In this document: positions 24,590-32,876 of the stretch, one piece after another
How positions within the stretch are numbered: the first letter of the stretch is position 1
How the letters are laid out: the number at the start of each line of letters is the position of its first letter
Assembly (NCBI GenBank): GCA_902493595.1
Contig: CABUPU010000003.1
Coordinates: forward strand, 62,001 to 126,000
Source of the DNA: an uncultured Mycoplasma sp.
GTDB taxonomy: Bacteria > Bacillota_I > Bacilli_A > RF39 > UBA660
Length of the DNA: 64,000 nucleotides
Reading direction: 5' to 3'
Notes under the pieces: model-generated
What the model was told of the DNA's origin: nothing
The model's database searches: none
Seen by the model: the letters and a program-made list of their open reading frames with translations, nothing else
Program-made: the position numbers and the translations under genes

Positions 24590-24645
24590 ATTATCACCAA
24601 TTAATTATATGAATTATGCGAAGAAAAATGACATTATAACAAAAT

Positions 24646-24667
24646 AAAAAGAGCCGTAGCCCTTTTT
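24646..24667 (-). terminator. Intrinsic terminator of spoVG
   Basis: On the minus strand AAAAAGGGC pairs with GCTCTTTTT through a TACG tetraloop closed by C-G, giving a 9-bp stem with one G-U pair and a T tail. The C(UACG)G loop belongs to the exceptionally stable UNCG class. Confidence 0.88.
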
Positions 24668-24675
24668 ATTTTTAA

Positions 24676-24945
24676 TTATTCTTCACTAGATGAAGGATTT
24701 TTATATTCTTCTAAAATTTTATCTTCGAACATTTTTCTTGTTTCTGCATTAATTGGATGACAGATATCTTCATAACGCTCGTCATTTACCTTTTTACTAG
24801 GCATAGCAATAAATAATTTTTCATCGCCTTCAATAATACGGATATTTCTTACAACAAAGCAATCATCAAGTGTTACTGTTGCATATCCTTTCATTCTAGA
24901 TCCTTCTCTTTCGGTTTTGTGAACTTTTACTGATGTAATTTCCAT
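24676..24945 (-). CDS. spoVG: Septation/sporulation regulator SpoVG
   Basis: SpoVG is a small conserved nucleic-acid-binding regulator. The 89-residue product has the family sequence EITSVKVHKTEREGSRMKGYATVTLDDCFVVRNIRIIEGDEKLFIAMPSKK with C-terminal DICHPINAETRKMFEDKIL. It is transcribed from its own promoter (24982-25010) and ends at a strong terminator, so it forms a monocistronic unit. SpoVG also occurs in non-sporulating Firmicutes, so it does not by itself prove sporulation. Confidence 0.98.
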   Translation of the reverse strand: MEITSVKVHKTEREGSRMKGYATVTLDDCFVVRNIRIIEGDEKLFIAMPSKKVNDERYEDICHPINAETRKMFEDKILEEYKNPSSSEE

Positions 24946-24981
24946 TTACTCACCACTCCTTTATTATTTATTCACAATTTA

Positions 24982-25010
24982 ATTGTACCTTATTAAATCT
25001 TAAATAGCAA
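24982..25010 (-). promoter_or_regulatory. Sigma-A-type promoter of spoVG
   Basis: On the minus strand TTGCTA (25005-25010) and TACAAT (24982-24987) are spaced by 17 bases and lie about 40 bases upstream of spoVG. I looked for a sigma-H-type promoter as in Bacillus and saw no convincing spacing match. Confidence 0.7.
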
Positions 25011-25020
25011 GAGAAATTTA

Positions 25021-25233
25021 TTAAAAATATGTAATTTTTATGTCTTTTGTAGCAATATCTCGATATGCAAAACTCTTCTCCTCATTATTAATAAGTATTG
25101 TAAAAATATTTGGATAAGTTTTATAAATTGTTCCCTCATAAAAACTTATTTTGTTACGAAGACCATAAACTGTTATTTTAACATTTTTGCCAATGGATGA
25201 AGAAATTTTTTCCTTTATTATATCTAAATTCAT
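25021..25233 (-). CDS. veg: Veg protein
   Basis: The 70-residue product follows the Veg family pattern: IIKEKISSSIGKNVKITVYGLRNKISFYEGTIYKTYPNIFTILINN, then SFAYRDIATKDIKI. Veg is an SH3-like small protein reported to stimulate biofilm genes in B. subtilis. Its start overlaps the yabG stop by 4 bases, and the yabG-veg order matches Bacillus. Confidence 0.92.
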   Translation of the reverse strand: MNLDIIKEKISSSIGKNVKITVYGLRNKISFYEGTIYKTYPNIFTILINNEEKSFAYRDIATKDIKITYF

Positions 25234-25994
25234 CTTGGATACCCCACATACATTAAACCATTTGTGATAATTCCTCCCATTCCATTTGAACCATATTTGG
25301 TTTTTTCCAATAATTCTGGCACATTTATTTGAGTATCAGTTTTGGTAAGTGCAATAGTCGAAGCAATTATCGCAGGATCTAAAGCATGAATATTAACTCT
25401 TTTAGGACTCGAAGCAAAGTTAGCACCTGCTTTAATTAAATCTTCATAATCACTTTGACAAGCACCGGCTATAATAACTAATCTTTCATGACTTTTTTCA
25501 TAATTTCGTGCTTGTTTAATAGCTTTTACAAAATTTTTTGAGTTTTTATAATTATTTATATCATTTTTATTTCCTTTTTTAGCATAATATGCATCGTGGC
25601 CAGTTATTACTAAAATGTCCGGTTTTATTTCCTTTAAAAGAAGTGGAATTTGTTTTGCTATATCATTTTCATTTATTTTTTTACCTACAGCATAAATTTT
25701 ATTTGTTTTATAAAACTTTAAACATTTTTCTAAATATTCATTGTCTCCATCAATATGTAATATTTTACCCGGCAAATAAAAATAACTTGTTCTATCATTA
25801 TTAATGTCTAATTCTATAAAAAAATCATCTGGTTTTTCATTTGTTTTTACTAAATCAAAAATATCACTATCAGCATAAAGTCTATCATAAACTCCTTTTA
25901 AATAAACTGTATCTTCGCTTATTGATATAACTTTAAAAATAATATCATTATTATAACTTTTTCTTGTTACAAAATCTCCTTTTTCTATATTCAA
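25230..25994 (-). CDS. yabG: Sporulation-specific protease YabG
   Basis: YabG is a cysteine-type protease that trims spore coat proteins and, in Clostridioides, germination proteins. The 254-residue product has an N-terminal IEKGDFVTRKSYNNDIIFKVISI domain, the central VITGHDAYYAKKG motif with His, and a IIAGACQSDYEDLIKAGANFASSPKRVNIHALDP segment with Cys. Length is slightly below the Bacillus protein (290). It shares a TGA/ATG overlap with veg. YabG is confined to spore formers, making it one of the best sporulation markers here. Confidence 0.95.
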   Translation of the reverse strand: MNIEKGDFVTRKSYNNDIIFKVISISEDTVYLKGVYDRLYADSDIFDLVKTNEKPDDFFIELDINNDRTSYFYLPGKILHIDGDNEYLEKCLKFYKTNKIYAVGKKINENDIAKQIPLLLKEIKPDILVITGHDAYYAKKGNKNDINNYKNSKNFVKAIKQARNYEKSHERLVIIAGACQSDYEDLIKAGANFASSPKRVNIHALDPAIIASTIALTKTDTQINVPELLEKTKYGSNGMGGIITNGLMYVGYPR

Positions 25995-26033
25995 AATATC
26001 ACCATTAAATTTTATTCAAATTAAAAAAAATTA

Positions 26034-27236
26034 TTAATCCAATTTTGAAATTGCATTAATAATTGCTATTTTTCCATATTCATATGTAAGTGATCCTTGA
26101 TGATAAACTGTAAATGGTGGTTTTATTGGGCCATCACAAGAAAGTTCAATTGATGAACCTTGTGTAAATGAACCACTTGCCATAATTATTTTATTAGAGT
26201 ACCCAGGAATGTCTGATTTTTCAGGGAAAACATTCGAATCTATTGCACACATTGATTGAATACTTTGAACATATTTTACCATATCTTTTTCATTATGAAA
26301 GGTTATACACTGTACAATATCTGCCCTATCATCATAATACTTTGGCTGGACATCATAACCTTTCTTTTCAAGAAGATAACTAGTAAGTATTGCCGTTTTT
26401 AAGGCTGAACCCACTACAGAGGGAGCAAAATATAAGCCTTTTAAAATATCTTTATTTGCCCCTAAAGAAGGGCCAACATCTTTTCCTTCACCAGGAAGAT
26501 TTAGTCTTTCACCAGCTAGAGTGCAAAGATCTTTTCTTCCAACAATATAAGCACCATTACTAGCAATTCCTCCACCTAAATTTTTAATTAATGAGCCAAC
26601 TACAATATCGGCACCAACCTCTGTGGGTTCTTTTGTACTAACAAGTTCACAATAACAGTTATCAACCATAACAATACTTTTTGGTGATACTTCCTTAATT
26701 AATTTTATTACTTTTTCAAGTTTTTCAATACTTAAACTTTTTCTTTGTGAATAACCTTTTGACCTTTGAATTTCAATTACCTTATAAAACTTATTACTTA
26801 ATATTGATTTAATAGTTTCATAATCAAAGTCATCATTAATTAAATCAACTTGTTCATAATTTATGTTAAATGATTTTAAAGAACTAGGATTTTCCTTTAT
26901 TCCGATCACTTCATCAAGCGTATCATAGGGTTTTCCTGTAATAGATAAAAGTGTATCATTAGGCCTAAGTAAAGCAAATAAACATACCGTCAAAGCGTGA
27001 GATCCAGATATAAACTGATTTCTAACTAAAGCATCTTCACATTTAAAAATATCTGCATATATTCTTTCGATTTTGTCTCTACCATTATCTGCATAACCAT
27101 AACCAGTGGTTATATTAAAATCATTTTCCGATACTTCTTCTTTAATAAAAGCATTAAGTACTTTTTGAGAATTAAAATAAGTAGTATCATCTACTTTATC
27201 TAAATACTTTTTAATATTTTTTTCAATATCTAACAT
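26034..27236 (-). CDS. PLP-dependent methionine gamma-lyase family protein (YnbB-like)
   Basis: The 400-residue product is a fold-type I PLP enzyme of the family often labelled methionine gamma-lyase family or aluminium resistance protein (B. subtilis YnbB). The NQFISGSHALTVCLFALLRPNDTLLSITG region holds the cofactor-phosphate site; the Schiff-base Lys is likely in GSLIKNLGGGIA near residue 220. The true substrate of this family is not established. It overlaps the upstream SDR gene by 7 bases. Both are inserted between rsmA and yabG, which are adjacent in Bacillus. Confidence 0.85.
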   Translation of the reverse strand: MLDIEKNIKKYLDKVDDTTYFNSQKVLNAFIKEEVSENDFNITTGYGYADNGRDKIERIYADIFKCEDALVRNQFISGSHALTVCLFALLRPNDTLLSITGKPYDTLDEVIGIKENPSSLKSFNINYEQVDLINDDFDYETIKSILSNKFYKVIEIQRSKGYSQRKSLSIEKLEKVIKLIKEVSPKSIVMVDNCYCELVSTKEPTEVGADIVVGSLIKNLGGGIASNGAYIVGRKDLCTLAGERLNLPGEGKDVGPSLGANKDILKGLYFAPSVVGSALKTAILTSYLLEKKGYDVQPKYYDDRADIVQCITFHNEKDMVKYVQSIQSMCAIDSNVFPEKSDIPGYSNKIIMASGSFTQGSSIELSCDGPIKPPFTVYHQGSLTYEYGKIAIINAISKLD

Positions 27237-27952
27237 ATACTTCCTCCATCAACCCTTATAACTGAATTATTTATATAACTTTCATTTGCTACAAAAAAAA
27301 CAACATTTGCTATTTCTTCAGGTTTAGCAAATCTTTTAAGTAAAATACCCTTCTTAATGCCTTTTATCTGTTTTGCAGATAATTCTTTATTTTGATCTGT
27401 TTCAACCCACCCTGGACATACAGCATTTACCCTAATCTTCGGAGCAAATATTTTAGCAAAATTATGAGTAAGAGAAATTACACCAGCCTTCGAAGCATCA
27501 TAATCTATACTTTCTGGGTAATATGTATCAATTCCATTAGTCGAAGAAATATTAACAATACTTCCTTTTCTCATTAACTTTGATATATATTTTGTAACTA
27601 GAAATGTACCATTTAAATTAACATCAATAACTTTTTTAAAATCATCATAAGTTTTTAAATCTAAAATCATATCATTACAAATACCTGCATTATTAACTAA
27701 AACATCTATTTTACCAAATTTATCTTTAATAAAACCAGCCATATTAATAACATCTTCCTCTTTTGAAACATCACACTTAATAGTTTCACATATAACATTA
27801 TATTTTGTAATAATTTCATTTTGTAAAGAAAGTGCTTCATTTTCACTATTTAGATAATTAATTATTACATCAAAATTATTCATCGCAAATTTTTTTACAA
27901 TTGAGGCACCTATTCCTCTTGAGGAACCAGTTACTAAAACAGTTTTTCTCAT
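27230..27952 (-). CDS. SDR family oxidoreductase (FabG-like)
   Basis: The 240-residue product is a classical short-chain dehydrogenase/reductase with the cofactor motif VTGSSRGIGASIV near residues 6-18, NNAG near residue 87, catalytic Ser in ISSTNG and YxxxK in YDASKAG. The C-terminal VNAVCPGWVETD and IRVDGG are typical of FabG-type enzymes. It could be 3-oxoacyl-ACP reductase, but no fatty acid genes lie nearby; its pairing with the PLP enzyme suggests another substrate. Confidence 0.85.
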   Translation of the reverse strand: MRKTVLVTGSSRGIGASIVKKFAMNNFDVIINYLNSENEALSLQNEIITKYNVICETIKCDVSKEEDVINMAGFIKDKFGKIDVLVNNAGICNDMILDLKTYDDFKKVIDVNLNGTFLVTKYISKLMRKGSIVNISSTNGIDTYYPESIDYDASKAGVISLTHNFAKIFAPKIRVNAVCPGWVETDQNKELSAKQIKGIKKGILLKRFAKPEEIANVVFFVANESYINNSVIRVDGGSIC

Positions 27953-28007
27953 AAAAATCCCCTTTCAAGCAATTTGTATTATATAATATAAATAATTAAA
28001 TAACAAG

Positions 28008-28026
28008 AAAAAGTGCCTTTAGCACT
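28008..28026 (-). terminator. Intrinsic terminator after rsmA
   Basis: On the minus strand AGTGC and GCACT (28012-28026) pair over a 5-base loop and are followed by TTTTTC. The stem overlaps the rsmA stop. Short, but well placed between rsmA and the SDR-PLP pair. Confidence 0.65.
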
Positions 28027-28786
28027 CTAAACTTTTAAAAATCTCAATAAATATATCTTCACTAATTTGTTCAGCACGAACACTCTCAGTTAATCCATAT
28101 TTATTTAATACATTCATTATCTTTTCAAAATCATAAGAAACAATATTATTTTTTAAAGTTTTTCTTTTATGAGAAAAACATTCTTTAAGAAAAGCAAAGT
28201 ATTTTTCTGGATTAATATCAGGCACTTTATCTTTTAAAGATAAGGAAATAACTTCACTATCTACCTTTGGTATTGGATCAAAATTATTTTTGCCAACAAA
28301 TATTTCATTATTTACTTCATAATAAAAATTTAAAAATAATGTAAAATAACCATATTCTTTAGTATTAACTTTGGCACTATACCTATCAGCAACTTCTTTT
28401 TGAACCATAAAAACCATCTTTTTTGATTTAATATTATTAATTAAATGCTCAATAATTGGGCTTGTTATATAGTAGGGCAAATTACCGACTACATAAACAT
28501 TTTGATATACTTTAGTAATTTCATTTAAATCTACATTTAAAATATCTTCATATATTATTTTACATTTTTTACTTTGATATTTATCTAAATAAAATTTTAA
28601 ATCTGTATCAATTTCAATACATATTAAATCACAATTTTTTTTTATTAAATATTTAGTAAGGGCACCTCTTCCAGGTCCAATTTCAATAATTAAATCATTT
28701 TCATTTGGATTTACTAAATCAGTTATATTCTTAATTATTTCTTCATTTTTTAAAAAGTTTTGACCATAATATTTTTTAGCTTTCAT
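28019..28786 (-). CDS. rsmA: 16S rRNA dimethyladenosine transferase RsmA (KsgA)
   Basis: RsmA dimethylates two adjacent adenines near the 3' end of 16S rRNA late in 30S assembly. From ATG at 28784-28786 the product is 255 residues and begins MKAKKYYGQNFLKNEEI; longer upstream frames overlap the previous gene and lack similarity. The SAM motif EIGPGRGALT, the IEIDTDL segment and the catalytic NLPYYITSPI are all present. Bacillus has rnmV (5S maturase) upstream; here it is absent at this place. Confidence 0.96.
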   Translation of the reverse strand: MKAKKYYGQNFLKNEEIIKNITDLVNPNENDLIIEIGPGRGALTKYLIKKNCDLICIEIDTDLKFYLDKYQSKKCKIIYEDILNVDLNEITKVYQNVYVVGNLPYYITSPIIEHLINNIKSKKMVFMVQKEVADRYSAKVNTKEYGYFTLFLNFYYEVNNEIFVGKNNFDPIPKVDSEVISLSLKDKVPDINPEKYFAFLKECFSHKRKTLKNNIVSYDFEKIMNVLNKYGLTESVRAEQISEDIFIEIFKSLEC

Positions 28787-29312
28787 TATTCCATCCACTT
28801 CGTAATACATCATAGGTTGCATTAAATCTTCCAACAGTACCAATAGCATAATCATAACTTGGAGAAAGCAAATCTAAATCATTACCTGGAACACCTCTAT
28901 CAAGAACAATTGCAATTATTGGTTCACTTGATATTCTTGGAGCATCAAACTTAACAATAGATCCACAAGGTAAATTTGCACTCGAAGCAACTATATTTAC
29001 AGTACCATACTGACTATCAGGATAAGTAGTAGTGCCATCTTTTATATTATAACTACTCATACAAGCTAAGGTTCCTCCACATAAAGGACAGTTAAAAATA
29101 TAACCTGTTATTTGTCCATTAAAAGTATCTTTTGCACTATATAAAGCATCATAATCAAATTCATTTATTTTTAATGCCATAGCAACTTCATCAATAGTTC
29201 TATTCGGATTATTATTATGAACTCTAGCTTCATAAATAGGACTATTTGTAAAAGTCATAAATACTATAAAAACTAATATTAATAATTGAATAACTTTTAT
29301 TACTTTCTTCAT
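28776..29312 (-). CDS. 3D-domain (YabE-like) secreted or membrane-anchored protein
   Basis: The 178-residue product has an N-terminal hydrophobic helix (residues 5-25, signal peptide or anchor) and a C-terminal region resembling the 3D double-psi beta barrel of YabE/RpfB-type cell wall proteins, with ANLPCGSIVKFD and IAIVLDRGVPGNDLDLLSP. Its place between tatD and rsmA is that of yabE. Compared with YabE the DUF348 and G5 domains are absent. A CPLCGGTLAC stretch adds three close Cys not typical of 3D domains. A peptidoglycan-lytic function is inference from the family. Confidence 0.65.
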   Translation of the reverse strand: MKKVIKVIQLLILVFIVFMTFTNSPIYEARVHNNNPNRTIDEVAMALKINEFDYDALYSAKDTFNGQITGYIFNCPLCGGTLACMSSYNIKDGTTTYPDSQYGTVNIVASSANLPCGSIVKFDAPRISSEPIIAIVLDRGVPGNDLDLLSPSYDYAIGTVGRFNATYDVLRSGWNNES

Positions 29313-29360
29313 ACTATCCTCTTATACAAAGTATTATAGCATATAAACCATTCAAAATAA

Positions 29361-29395
29361 AGAAAAAGTATATAATCATTTCAAATCATATACTT
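29361..29395 (-). terminator. Intrinsic terminator after tatD
   Basis: On the minus strand AAGTATAT (29388-29395) and ATATACTT (29367-29374) form a perfect 8-bp stem, followed by a T-rich run. It overlaps the tatD 3' end and ends the T-box-controlled dut-metG-tatD unit. Confidence 0.8.
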
Positions 29396-30135
29396 ATATT
29401 AAATAATTTTTTTACGTTAGAATTAGTTATTTTTTCTAATTCATCTATTGAAATATTAAGGCTTTCTGAGATAAACTGGGCAATATATTTTATATTACCA
29501 GGAAAGTTTATCTTCCCTCTAAAAGGAACTGGTGATAAATAAGGACTATCAGTTTCAAATAAAATATTTTGAATACCAATTTTTTTATATACCTCAATTA
29601 ATTTACAATTTTTAAAAGTAATTACTCCGTTAACTCCTAGATAAAAGCCTAATTTTATATATTCTTTGGCCATCTCTAAACTACCAGAAAATGAATGAAT
29701 TACTCCCGTAACTTTATATTTTTTTAAAATATTAATAGTATCATAACCAGCATCCCTACTATGAACTACGACAGGTAAATTATATTTTTCTGCAAGTGAT
29801 AATTGTTTTTCAAATACAGTAATTTGTTTTTCTTTATTAAAACCATCATAATGATAATCTAAACCTATTTCACCAATACCAATGACATTTGAATTATTAA
29901 GTTTTTTTTCTAACAAAGAAAAATCTTCTTCAGTGATATCATTTGCAAATTCTGGATGATAACCTATAACAGCATAAACACTATCATTTTTAATACTTAA
30001 AACTTCTTCATTAGTATTTTTATCGCAACCGGCATTTATAAATTTAATTATTCCATTGCTTTTAGAATTTTGAATAATCTTTTCGATATTGTCATAATAC
30101 TCTTTATATAAATGACAATGAGTATCTACAAACAT
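29386..30135 (-). CDS. tatD: TatD family metal-dependent DNase
   Basis: The 249-residue product is a TIM-barrel hydrolase with the metal ligands of the TatD family: DTHCHL at residues 4-9, Glu in GEIGLDYHYD near 92, His in VVHSRDAG, His in IHSFSG and Asp in ETDSPYLSP. TatD proteins act as 3'-5' exonucleases in vitro. The start codon overlaps the metG stop by one base, the same pair order as in B. subtilis (metS-yabD). Confidence 0.95.
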   Translation of the reverse strand: MFVDTHCHLYKEYYDNIEKIIQNSKSNGIIKFINAGCDKNTNEEVLSIKNDSVYAVIGYHPEFANDITEEDFSLLEKKLNNSNVIGIGEIGLDYHYDGFNKEKQITVFEKQLSLAEKYNLPVVVHSRDAGYDTINILKKYKVTGVIHSFSGSLEMAKEYIKLGFYLGVNGVITFKNCKLIEVYKKIGIQNILFETDSPYLSPVPFRGKINFPGNIKYIAQFISESLNISIDELEKITNSNVKKLFNISI

Positions 30136-31667
30136 TATTTTTCAATCCTTGCAAATAATACTTCAGGTGTATTAACAGTATTTGGACTTTCATAATTACC
30201 AAATTTTTCAATGGTATCAAATGAAGTTTCTTTAGTATTAATTTGTTTAAATATCTTTTCAGCAGTAGTAGGCAAAAATGCTTGTAATAAAACAGTGCCA
30301 ATTCTTATACATTCCAATAAATTATAAAGAACGCATTCAAGTCTTCCTTTTTTACTTTCATCTTTTGCAAGTATCCAAGGAGTAACATCGTCAATATATT
30401 TATTACATTTTCTAAATAAATCAAATATTTTATCTATAGCATTTGAAAGTTCTAAATTATCTACTAAGGTTGTAACATTTTCTTTTAAAGATGTAGCATA
30501 ATCTATTAAATCTTTATCTATATCTTCATAAATTTTAGTATTAGTAACATTACCAGCAAAATATTTATTAACCATTCCAATAGTTCTATTAACAAGGTTT
30601 CCCAATATATTTGCCAAATCGGAATTTGTTCTTGTTACAAGTGCTTCCTCGGAAAAATTACCATCACTTCCAAATGGTACTTCACGAAGAGCATAATATC
30701 TTACAGCATCAACACCATAGGAATTAATATATTCTCTAGGATCTTTATAATTACCTAAACTTTTTGATATTTTTCCACCATCAATTACTAGCCATCCATG
30801 ACCAAAAACCTTTTTAGGTAAAGGTAAATCTAGTGCTTTTAACATAATTGGCCAAATAATAGTGTGAAATCTTACAATCTCCTTACCAACAATATGTAAA
30901 TCTGCTGGCCAATATTTTTTAAATAAACTATCATCATCAGTTAAATAACCCAAAGCGGAAATATAATTTGATAATGCATCAATCCAAACATATACAACAT
31001 GGTTTTCATCAAATGAAACTGGAACACCCCATTTAAATGAGGTTCTTGATACACATAAATCTGAAAGACCTGGTTTAATAAAGTTATTAATCATTTCATT
31101 TTTTCGCGATGTTGGTTCAATAAAATCTGGATGACTATCTAAAAACTCTTCGAGCCAAGCTTGATATTTAGAAAGTTTAAAGAAATATGCTTCCTCTTTT
31201 ACTTCATGAACTTCTCTATGACAATCAGGACAATTACCATTTTCATCAAGTTGAGTTTCTGTCCAAAATGATTCACATGGAGTACAATATAGTCCTTTAT
31301 ATTCTCCCTTATAAATATCTCCTTGATCATATAACTTTTTAAATATTTTTTGAACTACTTCTTCGTGCTCTTTATCAGTTGTTCTTATAAATTTATCATA
31401 ACTGATATTTAATGATGCCCATAAATCTTTTGCATTATTCACTATTTTGTCTACATATTCTTTTGGGGTTACTCCACATTCTTTGGCTTTCTTTTCAATT
31501 TTTTGACCGTGTTCATCTGTTCCAGTTAAGAAAAATGTATCATAACCTGATAACCTTTTAAATCTTGCAATTGAATCTGCAATTATAGTTGTATAACAAT
31601 GTCCTATATGAAAATTATCAGATGGATAATATATAGGTGTTGTTATATAAAATTTTTTATTTTCCAT
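30135..31667 (-). CDS. metG: Methionine--tRNA ligase
   Basis: MetRS charges tRNA-Met. The 510-residue product has the class I HIGH motif in NFHIGHCYTT near residue 20, a zinc knuckle with CTPCESFW and CPDCHRE, the KISKS version of KMSKS in GGKISKSLGNYKD near 300, and an anticodon-binding helical domain. The C-terminal EMAP-type tRNA-binding domain of longer MetRS (about 650 residues) is lacking. It is the second gene behind a T-box leader, fitting amino-acid control of an aminoacyl-tRNA synthetase. Confidence 0.97.
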   Translation of the reverse strand: MENKKFYITTPIYYPSDNFHIGHCYTTIIADSIARFKRLSGYDTFFLTGTDEHGQKIEKKAKECGVTPKEYVDKIVNNAKDLWASLNISYDKFIRTTDKEHEEVVQKIFKKLYDQGDIYKGEYKGLYCTPCESFWTETQLDENGNCPDCHREVHEVKEEAYFFKLSKYQAWLEEFLDSHPDFIEPTSRKNEMINNFIKPGLSDLCVSRTSFKWGVPVSFDENHVVYVWIDALSNYISALGYLTDDDSLFKKYWPADLHIVGKEIVRFHTIIWPIMLKALDLPLPKKVFGHGWLVIDGGKISKSLGNYKDPREYINSYGVDAVRYYALREVPFGSDGNFSEEALVTRTNSDLANILGNLVNRTIGMVNKYFAGNVTNTKIYEDIDKDLIDYATSLKENVTTLVDNLELSNAIDKIFDLFRKCNKYIDDVTPWILAKDESKKGRLECVLYNLLECIRIGTVLLQAFLPTTAEKIFKQINTKETSFDTIEKFGNYESPNTVNTPEVLFARIEK

Positions 31668-31676
31668 AAATCCTCC

Positions 31677-32150
31677 TTAATTATTAGTACTTCCAATGCC
31701 ACCGGTACGTTTTTTATTATTTTCTTCGCCACAAGTTAAATATTTAATAATAATTCCTTGAGCATAGGCATCACCTTTATTTATTACAAAATCTTTTGTT
31801 CCTTCATTTTGAAGTGCAACATACATATGACCTTCATTAGATTCATTATTATAGTAGTCAGCGTCAATTACACCTACTTGATTACATAATCTAATGTTAT
31901 ATTTAAAGCCCATTGAACTTCTTACAACTATCAAAAGCACTTCATCATCTTGAAGTTTTACTTTATAGCCTGTAGGTATTTTCTTTATTTCTCCAGGTTT
32001 GATAGTAATATCTTCTAATGCAATAAAATCATAACCAGCACTTTTACTAGTCTTTCTAATAGGTAAAGTTATACTTTCATATAATTTTTCATCATCCTTA
32101 ACACTTTTTTTAAATTCTTCAAAGCTTATTTTTTCGAATCCTCTTTCCAT
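31677..32150 (-). CDS. dut: dUTPase (deoxyuridine 5'-triphosphate nucleotidohydrolase)
   Basis: The 157-residue product has all five motifs of trimeric dUTPase: SAGYDFIALED (1), VRSSMGFKYN (2), NQVGVIDADYYN (3), GDAYAQGIII (4) and the C-terminal arm RTGGIGSTN (5). It hydrolyses dUTP to dUMP, keeping uracil out of DNA. ATG at 32148-32150 lies 5 bases after AGGAG, better than the GTG two codons earlier. It is the first gene behind the T-box, 9 bases before metG, an unusual partner for a methionyl-tRNA synthetase. Confidence 0.93.
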   Translation of the reverse strand: MERGFEKISFEEFKKSVKDDEKLYESITLPIRKTSKSAGYDFIALEDITIKPGEIKKIPTGYKVKLQDDEVLLIVVRSSMGFKYNIRLCNQVGVIDADYYNNESNEGHMYVALQNEGTKDFVINKGDAYAQGIIIKYLTCGEENNKKRTGGIGSTNN

Positions 32151-32167
32151 TTCCACTCCTCTTTTCT

Positions 32168-32366
32168 AAAAAACAAAAAATCACGAACTAAAGGACGAAT
32201 ATAATCCGCGGTACCACCTTAATTCATGATTTACATGCACTTTCTAATTATAAGGTAATTAACCATTAAACTCAAAGACTCACAATATAAATCGTTATTA
32301 CTTAATTCCACCAAACATAAGCTCTCTATAAATGCAATTTATAAATCTTTCTTCTCCACATTTAAT
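32168..32366 (-). promoter_or_regulatory. T-box riboswitch leader with terminator, upstream of dut-metG-tatD
   Basis: On the minus strand the 14-base T-box core AAGGTGGTACCGCG is at about 32205-32219. A competing terminator is formed by AATCATGAATTAAGG (32217-32231) and CCTTTAGTTCGTGATT (32179-32194) followed by T6-G-T6. Upstream are stem I features: AGAGAGC, TTTGGTGGAA (distal loop type), a base helix AAAGA/TCTTT and GAG. T-box leaders sense uncharged tRNA by pairing with its anticodon and CCA end. I could not fix the specifier codon with confidence; metG downstream suggests tRNA-Met. Confidence 0.93.
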
Positions 32367-32372
32367 AAGTCA

Positions 32373-32401
32373 ATATTACCATAATTTTTATCGGTTTTCA
32401 A
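32373..32401 (-). promoter_or_regulatory. Promoter of the T-box/dut-metG-tatD operon
   Basis: On the minus strand TTGAAA (32396-32401) and TAATAT (32373-32378) are 17 bases apart, with TGG just before the -10. The -35 element overlaps the last codons of spoVT. It sits at the right distance to start the T-box leader near 32366. Confidence 0.65.
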
Positions 32402-32876
32402 TAAGTTTTAATATAATATTTGTAAGAATTTTTTCTTCATTTGTAAATACTGTTTCCTTTGCAAACATAAGTAAACCCAAAATATCACTTTCTACTATTA
32501 TTGGATAAATTACAAAATATCCACTTACTTTATTAATAGTTTCTTTATTAATACTTTCATGTTTTTTTCTTTCTTTGATAAGTTCAATTAACGTATTATC
32601 AATATTCTTATTTTTAAAATCACCCTCAGTAATAAATCTTTCTTTATTAGTTACAAATACCTTAATATTTAATTTTTCATCAATAATGTTTACAATATTA
32701 TTTGAATAATTTAAGATATTATCACTTTTTTCATATTTTTTTAAAACTATTTTCATATTATCAATAAATATTTCTAAATCATCATTACTATGTATACTAA
32801 GTACATTACGAATTTCTTTGGGAATTACTATTCTTCCTAACTCATCTATTTTTCTTACAATACCTGTACTTTTCAA
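32388..32876 (-). CDS. spoVT: Stage V sporulation regulator SpoVT (AbrB family)
   Basis: The 162-residue product has the swapped-hairpin AbrB DNA-binding domain KSTGIVRKIDELGRIVIPKEIRNVL in the first 30 residues and a C-terminal GAF-like domain, the SpoVT arrangement. SpoVT fine-tunes forespore genes in Bacillus. The frame has no ATG at a suitable place; TTG at 32874-32876 is 6 bases after GAGGTG and gives the family start xKSTGIVR, so it is preferred over a GTG inside that site. Position after mfd matches B. subtilis (pth-yabK-mfd-spoVT), though yabK is missing. Confidence 0.93.
   Translation of the reverse strand: MKSTGIVRKIDELGRIVIPKEIRNVLSIHSNDDLEIFIDNMKIVLKKYEKSDNILNYSNNIVNIIDEKLNIKVFVTNKERFITEGDFKNKNIDNTLIELIKERKKHESINKETINKVSGYFVIYPIIVESDILGLLMFAKETVFTNEEKILTNIILKLIENR

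Noticed and set aside
24955..25010. Sigma-H promoter for spoVG as in B. subtilis
   Set aside because: AGG and GAAT words occur but the spacing (about 7-8 instead of 11-12) does not fit; a sigma-A-like promoter explains the gene better.
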